DNA from: an uncultured Bacteroidales bacterium | GTDB taxonomy: Bacteria > Bacteroidota > Bacteroidia > Bacteroidales > UBA932 | Direction: 5' to 3' | Assembly: GCA_905235615.1 (NCBI GenBank) | Contig: CAJOMB010000090.1 | Span: 9,231-14,745, forward strand | DNA length: 5,515 nucleotides | In this document: positions 1 to 5,515 of the stretch, piece after piece | Layout of the letters: each line of letters opens with the position of its first letter | How positions within the stretch are numbered: the first letter of the stretch is position 1 | The notes under the pieces: model-generated | Databases searched by the model: none | What the model saw: the letters and a program-made list of their open reading frames with translations, nothing else | Told to the model about the DNA's origin: nothing | Translations under genes and position numbers: made by a program

Positions 1-8
1 CTTCCCCT

Positions 9-34
9 GTCATTCTGAGCGAAGCGAAGAATCT
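9..34. repeat. Short imperfect palindrome centred on GCGAAGC, probable dispersed intergenic repeat
   Basis: ATTCT (12-16) pairs with AGAAT (28-32). Inside these arms lie two opposed GA/GA mismatches (17-18 against 26-27), then GC-GAA-GC (19-25). The heptamer GCGAAGC is known as an unusually stable DNA mini-hairpin, and tandem G-A mismatches can form sheared pairs, so the whole element can fold despite its short arms. From memory, near-identical sequences occur as intergenic repeats in several bacterial phyla; copy number here cannot be judged because the window holds one copy. The element runs into the hflX promoter. Confidence 0.5.
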
Positions 35-46
35 TTTGTATCTTTG
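14..46 (+). promoter_or_regulatory. Putative Bacteroidota-type promoter of hflX
   Basis: TATCTTTG at 39-46 matches the Bacteroidota primary-sigma -7 consensus TAnnTTTG exactly. A poorer -33 candidate, TCTG (14-17, consensus TTTG), sits 21 bases upstream, inside the hairpin element. The hflX ATG starts only 8 bases after the -7 box, so transcription would begin at or within a few bases of the start codon, giving a leaderless or nearly leaderless message. The -7 match is direct; promoter activity is inferred. Confidence 0.55.
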
Positions 47-53
47 TACTCCT

Positions 54-1238
54 ATGAGTGAATTCAAAACCAACAAGGCCGTCTTCGTGGGCGTAATCCT
101 GGAAAAAGGGGCCGACAGAAAAGTACAGGAATACCTGGAAGAGCTCCGCTTCCTCGCGGAGACCGCCGGCGCCGTCGGGGACAAGATGTTCACCCAGCGC
201 CTGGACCGGCCGGACAAGGCCACGTACATCGGCCCCGGAAAACTGGAGGAAATCAAGGAATACTGCCAGGAGAACGAGATAGAGTATGTCATCTTTGACG
301 ACGAGCTCACCGGCATGCAGCAGCGCAACATCGAGAAGGTGATTGCCTGCTCCGACGTCATTGACCGCACCAGCCTCATCCTGGAAATCTTCGCCCAGCG
401 GGCCAAGACTTCCTATGCCAAGATGCAGGTGGAGCTGGCGCACTACAACTACATGCTCCCGCGCTTAGCGGGCATGTGGACGCACCTGGAGCGTCAGCGG
501 GGCGGCATGGGCACCCGCGGCGGCATGGGTGAAACCCAGATTGAGATAGACCGCCGTATTGTGAAGCAGCGCATTTCCAAACTGAAGGAAGACCTGAAGA
601 AGGTGGACAGGCAGATGGCCACGCAAAGGGGCAATAGAGGCTCTCTCGTGCGTTTGGCCCTCGTGGGGTATACCAATGTAGGGAAAAGCACTTTGATGAA
701 TTTATTGGCCAAATCTGACGTGTTTGCGGAGAACAAACTCTTTGCCACCTTGGACACCACCGTAAGAAAGGTGGTCATCGAGAACGTGCCCTTCCTGTTG
801 AGCGACACCGTGGGCTTCATCCGCAAGCTGCCCACCCAGCTGGTGGAAGCCTTCAAAAGCACCTTGGACGAGGTGCGCGAGGCCGATGTCCTGGTGCACG
901 TGGTGGATATCTCCCACCCGGAGTTCGAAGAGCAGATGCAGGTGGTGGAGCAGACCCTGAGGGATATCGGCGCCGCCGGAAAACCCGTGCTGGTGGTCTT
1001 CAACAAGGTGGACGCCTACACCTACGAGCCCTACGACGAGTTCTCCCTCCAGCCCAGGCAGCCCGTGAACCGCACCTTGGACGAGCTCAAGAACAGCTGG
1101 ATAGCCCAGGAAAAGACCCCCTGCATCTTCATATCGGCAAAAGAGAAGATAGGCATAGAAAAACTCCGCAACGACCTTTACAAGATAGTTGCGGAGATTC
1201 ATGCGGGGCGTTACCCCTTCAACAATTTCCTCTGGTAG
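54..1238 (+). CDS. hflX: HflX, ribosome-associated GTPase
   Basis: This is a cytoplasmic translation-factor-like GTPase of the Obg-HflX group. Known HflX proteins bind the 50S subunit and split stalled or stress-arrested 70S ribosomes. The 394-residue product has the HflX N-terminal domain (about residues 8-145, with IGPGKLEEI and FAQRAKTSYAKMQVELA), then the glycine-rich linker RGGMGTRGGMGETQIEIDRR and a charged helical segment. The G domain follows: G1 GYTNVGKS (205-212), switch-I FATLDTT (230-236), G3 DTVGF (251-255), G4 NKVD (317-320) and G5 SAK (361-363). All nucleotide-binding motifs are intact, and the length is within the usual family range. The ATG at 54 is preferred over an in-frame TTG at 36, which lies upstream of the -7 box and adds six residues with no family resemblance. 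No Shine-Dalgarno sequence is visible. The gene converges on the minus-strand operon, and its TAG directly abuts that operon's last stop. Confidence 0.97.
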   Translation: MSEFKTNKAVFVGVILEKGADRKVQEYLEELRFLAETAGAVGDKMFTQRLDRPDKATYIGPGKLEEIKEYCQENEIEYVIFDDELTGMQQRNIEKVIACSDVIDRTSLILEIFAQRAKTSYAKMQVELAHYNYMLPRLAGMWTHLERQRGGMGTRGGMGETQIEIDRRIVKQRISKLKEDLKKVDRQMATQRGNRGSLVRLALVGYTNVGKSTLMNLLAKSDVFAENKLFATLDTTVRKVVIENVPFLLSDTVGFIRKLPTQLVEAFKSTLDEVREADVLVHVVDISHPEFEEQMQVVEQTLRDIGAAGKPVLVVFNKVDAYTYEPYDEFSLQPRQPVNRTLDELKNSWIAQEKTPCIFISAKEKIGIEKLRNDLYKIVAEIHAGRYPFNNFLW

Positions 1239-2129
1239 CTAAAACGCGTACCCCAGGCCGATGCACAGGGTGTTCCCCAGCACCTTGGAGGCGGTGAGCC
1301 AGGTGGCATCCACGTGGAAACCGAAGAACTTCACGCCCAGGCCCAGCGAAGCGTAGGTGGGCTGAGGCGCGTTGCCGGTGCCCAGATGGAAACCGCCGCG
1401 GGCAAACACCGTCTTGTTCCAGTCATACTGCAAGCCCATTCCTATGCCCAGGCCGCCGGTGAAGAAAAGGTCTCCGTCGGCCGCTATGGCCAGGCCGCTC
1501 TTGCCAAAGGCAAAGTCATAGGCTACGCCCAATTTGGCCGATGTGGGCAGCTTGAAGGAACTCTCTCCGGACTTCACGGGCATTCCCAGGTTGGCTACGC
1601 CGGCCGTCGCCTTGAGGCCCTTCATGGAGAAGGTCACCAGGACATCCCCCATCACGGAACCGAAACTGACCCCCTGGGCGATATTGGACGAGGCGTACTT
1701 CACATTGATGCCTGCGGCCAGGAAATCCGTAAAAGCAAAGCCGAAGCCGGCACCCACCAGCAGGTCGGAAGGGGCATAGGTGTTCTTTCCGTTTCCGGTA
1801 TTGTCATAGATGGTGTACTCCTTGCCGTTCTGGTAAGCGGCTGTCACATGAATGCCGATCCTTTTTCCGGCCTTGATGCCCGCCAGGATGTTAAGGTTGG
1901 TGGAGGCCGCTCCGCCGGGAGCCCAACGCTGGAAAGAGAAGGCTACGTCACTGCCCCGGAAGGGTACCACGGCGGGGTTGTAAAGGCCCTGGTTGGCCTG
2001 CGTGCCGCCCATGGCGGAGGATATGGCGCTGCGGTCTATGGTCACAAAGGGCAGGGCAGGAGCCTCCTGCGCCATCAGTTTGGCGGACCCGAGGGCCATC
2101 GCCATCAGAAAGAATAATGCTTTTTTCAT
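1239..2129 (-). CDS. PorV/PorQ-family outer-membrane beta-barrel protein
   Basis: The predicted protein has 296 residues. It begins with a signal peptide (KK then a hydrophobic run), likely cleaved between A20 and Q21. Family features seen are the N-terminal AISSAMGGTQANQGLYNPA (35-53), matching the aMGG...NPA pattern of PorV/PorQ proteins. Further ones are VANLGMPV (178-185), LPTSAKLGVAYDF (194-206), many alternating Gly/aromatic strands, and a C-terminal GYAF ending in phenylalanine, as in many outer-membrane barrels. PorV is a FadL-like barrel that binds the C-terminal signal of T9SS cargo and carries it from the translocon to the attachment complex; PorQ is part of that complex. At 296 residues this is shorter than classical PorV, so it is probably a paralogue and not the core component. 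It is the last gene of the operon, starting 6 bases after the stop of a protease that carries a T9SS sorting domain, which fits a dedicated partner role. AAGAG shortly before the ATG may aid initiation. PorV and PorQ cannot be separated here, and an uncharacterised barrel remains possible. Confidence 0.8.
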   Translation of the reverse strand: MKKALFFLMAMALGSAKLMAQEAPALPFVTIDRSAISSAMGGTQANQGLYNPAVVPFRGSDVAFSFQRWAPGGAASTNLNILAGIKAGKRIGIHVTAAYQNGKEYTIYDNTGNGKNTYAPSDLLVGAGFGFAFTDFLAAGINVKYASSNIAQGVSFGSVMGDVLVTFSMKGLKATAGVANLGMPVKSGESSFKLPTSAKLGVAYDFAFGKSGLAIAADGDLFFTGGLGIGMGLQYDWNKTVFARGGFHLGTGNAPQPTYASLGLGVKFFGFHVDATWLTASKVLGNTLCIGLGYAF

Positions 2130-2135
2130 AATCTC

Positions 2136-4742
2136 TTACAGTTTGACGATGGTTTGCCTGAAGCTGTTGTCTGCATAGGATGCGCTGAAGGAATACACGC
2201 CAGGAGCGCACTTGGAAAGGTCGATGGAGGCCGGTTCGAAAGCGCTGGCTTGCACCGTTCCCTCAAACACCATTCCGCCCGTGGAGGACACGATGGTCAC
2301 CGCCACGCTAACCGGGTTCAGTTCCGCACTGCTCACATACAGATAGTCCTTCACCTGGCTGGGATAGGCCTGGATGGGCGTGTCGGCGTTTTTCACCAGG
2401 ACTTTGAAGGTCTGGTTGGCCGTGAGGCCCTTGGCGTCGGCACCGGTGAGGGTGACATCAGCCAAACCATAACTCAGCGTGGTTCCGTAAAGGACATTGC
2501 CCTGCTGGTTCAGGTTAAGCACGGAAGGATTGGATATCTTGATGGAATATTTCAGCGTTTCCCCGTCGGGATCGTCGATATAATCATCCATCTCTATGGT
2601 GAACTTTTCCCCGGCATTGTGGAAAATCATGTTGTCAACCGTCTTGATGACCACGGGGGCCTGATTCTCCAGAATGGTGTAGGGGATGGAAAGCGTGGTG
2701 CTGAGCCCATAGCTGTCCGTGGCCTTCACGCTGGCTGTATAGTTCCCGGGGTCGGCGGCGTTGCCGGACAGGGTAAGGATATAATTGCCGTTCCCGGCCT
2801 GCTGCCAGGCATCTGCGCTGCCACCGCTGGTGAATTCCACCTTTACCTCATGGCCGTCCGGGTCTGCGATGCTGTAGGTGATGGGAACCACCTGAAAAGC
2901 GCGAATCTTGTAATCACCTTCGTAAGAAGTACTTATGACAGGAGGGTTGTTCTTTTCCGTCTTCACTGTCTTCACGGGAGAAAGGGCGGAGAAGTTGCGT
3001 CCGTAGTCATAACCGGCCAGGGCCACATAATAGGTGGTCTCGAATTCCAGACCGGAAAGCCGGCCTGTCATATCTTCACCCACCTCCAGGTCTCCCACCG
3101 TCACCACAACGCTCTTCACCTTGTCTCCGGGCTTGGCCGGATCCAGGGATGCAAGGCTCTCGGTGCTGGCAAAAAGGACATAGCCGGTGGCCGGGTCGTT
3201 CTGGGAGTTGCCGGTCACCTCCCAGGCAAAGTCAATGTTATTGGAAACAGGCGTGACCGTATATTCAGACACGGCCTCGGGTGTGTCTGAATTGCCATAC
3301 ATGAAGGCACCTAAGGCATCCACCAGCGGGCCTATTCGGGACCCGTCCGGAAGGACAGACTTGTTGGCCCCGTTAAGCAGCCGTTCTTTGAGCATATCGG
3401 CCGTAAAGCCGGGGCCGCCAAAGTAGGAGACAACCAGCGCAGCCACGCCGCTTACGTGCGGGCAAGCCATAGAGGTTCCCTGCATGTTGTCATACCCACC
3501 CGGAACAGTGCTGCGGACGGCCGTTCCGGGAGCCGCAATGTCCACCCAGTCTCCGTAGTTGGAGAAACTGGCACGTTTGCCGTCGGCATCCATGGCGCCC
3601 ACCGCAATCACGGCTTCATAATTGGCCGGAGCGCCGTACAGAAGCCCGTCATTTCCGGCGGCAAAGATTACCACACCGCCCTTCATAGGAGAATCGGAGA
3701 GTTGGTTGCCGCTATTGTCACAGCCGGCATACTTGATGAAATAATCCACCGCAGCCTTTTCAGACGAGCCGATTTTGAGGTTTTTGGCCCTCTCCAGCTC
3801 ATCGGCGCTGATAGTCCCGTCCTCGTTCGTATCCACAACATAACCCCAGCTGTTCTGGGAAATGACGGCGCCATGGTCTGCACCCCATTTGAGGGCCGAG
3901 GGCGTGTCTCCGCCATTATCTCCGAAGATTTGGCAGGACATGATTTTCACGCCCCCTTCTCCGGTGGCGGCATTACCGCCGGCGATGCCGCAAACACCCT
4001 TTCTGTTGTTGTTAACGGCAGCGATAGTTCCCGCAACATGGGTTCCATGGCTGTCGGCCTTTATTACATAGCCTCCCGTCGTGAAATTCTTGCTGCCTTC
4101 GGGGCCTCCGGCAAGGGTATTGCCGGCCAGGTCCTCATGGTTTAGGTCTACGCCGCTATCCACCACGGCCACAATTACGCCGGGATCTCCGGTGGTATAA
4201 GTGCTCCAGACTTTTTCCACATTGATGTCCACGCCTTTCTTGGTGGTATTGATGTAATGCCACTGGTTGGAGAGCATGGGGTCGTTGAAAACGGCCGTGC
4301 TGCGGATTTTGCGCCGCCCTTCCACATATTCGATTCCCTTTACAGAGGAAAGGGAGAAGTCGGCCTTGGTGAGGGTGTTGGAGGGGTCATATACCACCTT
4401 GTACCAACGGTGAAGCCCTTCCCGGCGGGTGCGCTCCTCAAACTCTCCGGCATCCGGGAACAGGCGCTGCATGGAGGTAACGCCCAACTCCTGCGTCAGG
4501 TTGTTGAGCGCATCACTCTTGGTCTGGACCATTCCATTCTTCAAATCCTCTTCTATCAGGGCCGAGAAGTCCTCCGTCACATAGACATAGGCCACTCCCG
4601 GCTCATAGGGGACATTGTCCTGTTGTGCCATCGGAGACAGTTCCACCGGCTCCCGGACAAGCGCTTCCTCCTGTGCCCCCTGTTTGGCGCAGGAGAAGGC
4701 CAGAACGGGCATCAGGGCCCATAAAATCCATTTTTTCTTCAT
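2136..4742 (-). CDS. S8 subtilisin-like serine protease with FnIII/Ig-like domains and T9SS sorting domain
   Basis: This 868-residue envelope endopeptidase starts with a hydrophobic signal ending LAFSC, so C18 is a plausible lipidation site. A prodomain-like region follows (about 48-148). The catalytic domain (about 153-480) contains D195 (VVDSGVD), H232 (SHGTHVAGT), oxyanion N364 (AAGNDG) and S424 (GTSMACPHVSG), so all catalytic residues are present. An EF-hand-like loop lies at 304-315, after NSWG. Next come a fibronectin type III-like domain (about 490-597) and two Ig/cadherin-like domains, each with a DPDG motif (627-630 and 724-727). A type-A T9SS sorting domain ends the protein (about 790-868). 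The expected path is Sec export, T9SS passage across the outer membrane, removal of the sorting domain and surface attachment or release. The lipobox-like N terminus is unexpected for such cargo. Translation starts 7 bases after the upstream stop. Protease class is near certain; the substrate is unknown, and nutrition, host protein cleavage and processing of envelope proteins are all possible. Confidence 0.95.
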   Translation of the reverse strand: MKKKWILWALMPVLAFSCAKQGAQEEALVREPVELSPMAQQDNVPYEPGVAYVYVTEDFSALIEEDLKNGMVQTKSDALNNLTQELGVTSMQRLFPDAGEFEERTRREGLHRWYKVVYDPSNTLTKADFSLSSVKGIEYVEGRRKIRSTAVFNDPMLSNQWHYINTTKKGVDINVEKVWSTYTTGDPGVIVAVVDSGVDLNHEDLAGNTLAGGPEGSKNFTTGGYVIKADSHGTHVAGTIAAVNNNRKGVCGIAGGNAATGEGGVKIMSCQIFGDNGGDTPSALKWGADHGAVISQNSWGYVVDTNEDGTISADELERAKNLKIGSSEKAAVDYFIKYAGCDNSGNQLSDSPMKGGVVIFAAGNDGLLYGAPANYEAVIAVGAMDADGKRASFSNYGDWVDIAAPGTAVRSTVPGGYDNMQGTSMACPHVSGVAALVVSYFGGPGFTADMLKERLLNGANKSVLPDGSRIGPLVDALGAFMYGNSDTPEAVSEYTVTPVSNNIDFAWEVTGNSQNDPATGYVLFASTESLASLDPAKPGDKVKSVVVTVGDLEVGEDMTGRLSGLEFETTYYVALAGYDYGRNFSALSPVKTVKTEKNNPPVISTSYEGDYKIRAFQVVPITYSIADPDGHEVKVEFTSGGSADAWQQAGNGNYILTLSGNAADPGNYTASVKATDSYGLSTTLSIPYTILENQAPVVIKTVDNMIFHNAGEKFTIEMDDYIDDPDGETLKYSIKISNPSVLNLNQQGNVLYGTTLSYGLADVTLTGADAKGLTANQTFKVLVKNADTPIQAYPSQVKDYLYVSSAELNPVSVAVTIVSSTGGMVFEGTVQASAFEPASIDLSKCAPGVYSFSASYADNSFRQTIVKL
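2139..2375 (-). other. Type-A T9SS C-terminal sorting domain of the S8 protease
   Basis: Residues 790-868 show the expected order: AYPSQVKDYLYV (compare the family pattern YPNPVkd.lyI), a strand followed by STGGMVFEG, IDLSKCAPGVYSFS (pattern idls.l..GvY), and a terminal FRQTIVKL. Known domains of this type direct cargo to the T9SS translocon, are bound by PorV and are removed by the sortase-like PorU. The YPNP motif is YPSQ here, a modest departure. C845 replaces the usual hydrophobic residue before PGVY. Confidence 0.88.
3798..3833 (-). other. EF-hand-like calcium-binding loop inside the protease catalytic domain
   Basis: Residues 304-315 read DTNEDGTISADE. Loop positions 1, 3, 5, 6, 8, 9 and 12 are D, N, D, G, I, S and E, the canonical 12-residue EF-hand ligand pattern. 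A helix-like stretch follows (LERAKNL). The loop sits just after the NSWG strand, which corresponds to the substrate-binding SWG region of subtilisins, and before the oxyanion asparagine. Calcium loops of type Dx[DN]xDG are known in some subtilases such as Tk-subtilisin, where they support folding. Calcium binding here is inferred. Confidence 0.7.
4689..4742 (-). other. Lipoprotein-like signal peptide of the S8 protease
   Basis: Residues 1-18 have a KKK n-region, a hydrophobic core and the end L14-A15-F16-S17-C18. Serine at -1 and cysteine at +1 fit signal peptidase II. Alanine at -3 and phenylalanine at -2 depart from the strict lipobox, although Bacteroidota lipoproteins tolerate such variants. 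No good signal peptidase I site follows, because the next residues are charged or polar (KQGAQEE). Lipidation is probable but not certain. Confidence 0.6.
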
Positions 4743-4749
4743 ATCGTAA

Positions 4750-5436
4750 CTAATTTAGTTTTTCTGCCAAAAAATCGGCGACCTTCTGCAGGTCCGCCAC
4801 ATTGTTCCACTTGATTTTATTTTCCTTCAGGAAGGCTTTGGCGGCATCTTTGTCCAGGCCGGGAACATCCAGAAAGTCTTTTTTTGCGGCCTTGATTTTC
4901 TGTCCCTTGACAAAGAGGTACTTCTTTGAAATCAGGGACAGGGCTTTTCCGTTCTCCTTGTTCATCTTCAGTTCCATGTGGTTGATGTTGGAGCTGGAAT
5001 TGGTTCCGCCAATTCCCTCCAGGGAGCTGAGGGCGGTTGTGCCGATGGTGGTGGAAGAAGAACCGTACGCTCCGCCCGTCTCGTTAAGCGCAGCGTAGTC
5101 AATGTCCTGGGCTTCCAACACCAGGCTCTTTTCGCTCATGGAAAGAACCTTGAGCATTTCTCCGGCGGCGTTCTGATACACATCCTGGCCAATACGGACC
5201 GTCAGGACATCGGCCATGCTGGCCACTTTGATATAGGCCCCTTCAATGAAATGAAGCTTTTTGTCGGCCAGGTTGATATTGTACTTCCCGCCTTTTTCCT
5301 TTCCGCCGTTCCAGATGAGCGAACCGTCTTGGAACTCATCGTACATATAAGGCCAGGAGGAGGTGGGAACGTACTGGCAGAAGGCCGTCCAGGCCCCTGC
5401 AAAGAGCGACACAAGCAATAAAAGAATCTTTTTCAT
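4750..5436 (-). CDS. Secreted protein of unknown function, first gene of the operon
   Basis: The predicted protein has 228 residues. The N terminus MKKILLLLVSLFAGAWTAFCQ is a signal peptide; the likely cleavage is C20|Q21 (A-F-C|Q), leaving an N-terminal glutamine. C20 is not in a lipobox because residue -1 is F. The mature part begins with a short-strand segment (about 25-110: FQDGSLIWNGG, KKLHFIEGAYIKVASMADVLTVRIGQDVY, GEMLKVL). A Gly/Ser-rich low-complexity stretch follows (GGAYGSSSTT, 121-130, and GIGGTNSSSN, 141-150), then a basic segment with KKYLFVKGQKIKAAKKD. The C terminus has two amphipathic helices (DKDAAKAFLKENKIKW and VADLQKVADFLAEKL). I do not recognise a named domain, though the layout resembles conserved hypothetical proteins of Bacteroidales. 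It has its own upstream promoter and ends 7 bases before the S8 protease, so it is probably co-expressed with it. A periplasmic or surface accessory protein is plausible; no enzymatic motif is visible. Confidence 0.88.
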   Translation of the reverse strand: MKKILLLLVSLFAGAWTAFCQYVPTSSWPYMYDEFQDGSLIWNGGKEKGGKYNINLADKKLHFIEGAYIKVASMADVLTVRIGQDVYQNAAGEMLKVLSMSEKSLVLEAQDIDYAALNETGGAYGSSSTTIGTTALSSLEGIGGTNSSSNINHMELKMNKENGKALSLISKKYLFVKGQKIKAAKKDFLDVPGLDKDAAKAFLKENKIKWNNVADLQKVADFLAEKLN

Positions 5437-5464
5437 AGCAAAATTGTATTTACTGTGAAATTTA

Positions 5465-5496
5465 CAAATGTAATAAAAAAATACAGCACCGTCAAG
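5465..5496 (-). promoter_or_regulatory. Bacteroidota-type promoter of the three-gene operon
   Basis: Reading the minus strand, TACATTTG (5472-5465) matches the -7 consensus TAnnTTTG exactly. CTTG (5496-5493, one mismatch to TTTG) lies 20 bases upstream, which is the usual spacing. Transcription should start near 5460, leaving a leader of roughly 22-25 bases before the ATG at 5436. The leader shows no purine-rich Shine-Dalgarno sequence, as is common in this phylum. Confidence 0.65.
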
Positions 5497-5509
5497 GGGC
5501 GGTGCTGTA
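5475..5509 (-). terminator. Intrinsic terminator of a minus-strand gene beyond the window
   Basis: A perfect 10-bp stem, TACAGCACCG (5482-5491) with CGGTGCTGTA (5500-5509), encloses an 8-base loop that can close by one further C-G and one T-G pair. On the minus strand it is followed by seven T (5481-5475), the classic Rho-independent arrangement. On the plus strand no T-run follows, so it works in one direction only. The gene it ends must lie past position 5515. Confidence 0.85.
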
Positions 5510-5515
5510 GAAAAG

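Noticed and set aside
36..53. Upstream TTG start for hflX adding six residues
   Set aside because: The codon would lie upstream of the -7 promoter box, the extra residues have no family match, and the ATG at 54 gives a normal HflX N terminus.
494..1202. Minus-strand open frames inside hflX
   Set aside because: They lie opposite strongly conserved HflX GTPase motifs, and their composition looks like reverse-complement artefact.
1205..1217. GGGG-CGTTA-CCCC hairpin near the 3' end of hflX as a terminator
   Set aside because: The stem is only 4 bp, lies within coding sequence, and no T-run follows on either strand.
1314..2117. Long plus-strand open frame opposite the barrel gene, and similar frames opposite the protease (2154-3290, 3456-4145, 4257-4724)
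   Set aside because: These are antisense shadows in GC-rich coding DNA. Their translations show no domain or signal, while the minus-strand frames have clear families.
4748..4760. Inverted repeat AACTAA/TTAGTT at the junction between the 228-residue protein and the protease
   Set aside because: A single central base prevents a full hairpin, and the AT-rich arms are short enough to arise by chance at a stop codon.
1..5515. CRISPR array, tRNA or rRNA genes, insertion sequence ends
   Set aside because: I saw no regularly spaced repeats, tRNA-like fold, rRNA stretch or transposase in the window.

Overview
The window comes from a member of the Bacteroidota, most likely order Bacteroidales, and moderately GC-rich. 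Three things point there: TAnnTTTG-type -7 promoter boxes at both ends, signal peptides that cleave just before a glutamine, and a protein ending in a type IX secretion (T9SS) sorting domain next to a PorV/PorQ-family barrel. Genus cannot be fixed from the sequence.

Layout. Positions 1-53 hold a short hairpin-forming element built around GCGAAGC and a likely promoter directly against the hflX start. Positions 54-1238 (+) encode HflX, a complete ribosome-splitting GTPase. Positions 1239-5436 are on the minus strand and form a tight three-gene operon, read right to left: a secreted 228-residue protein of unknown function, an 868-residue multidomain subtilisin-like (S8) protease with a C-terminal T9SS sorting domain, and a 296-residue PorV/PorQ-like outer-membrane barrel. 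The gaps are only 7 and 6 bases. The operon ends tail-to-tail against hflX with no base between the two stop codons. Positions 5437-5515 hold the operon promoter and the intrinsic terminator of a minus-strand gene beyond the window; the candidate -33 element lies in the terminator loop.

How the genes may work together. HflX is a cytoplasmic housekeeping gene unrelated to its neighbours. The operon looks like a cell-envelope module. The protease is probably carried to the surface by T9SS, and the barrel belongs to the family whose best-known member, PorV, carries T9SS cargo. A barrel co-transcribed with one cargo suggests a dedicated partner, comparable in logic to SprF with SprB; this is inference. 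The 228-residue protein may be an accessory periplasmic or surface factor.

The most notable points are the cargo-barrel pairing, a lipoprotein-like N terminus combined with a T9SS C terminus in one protein, and a textbook EF-hand calcium loop inside the protease catalytic domain.
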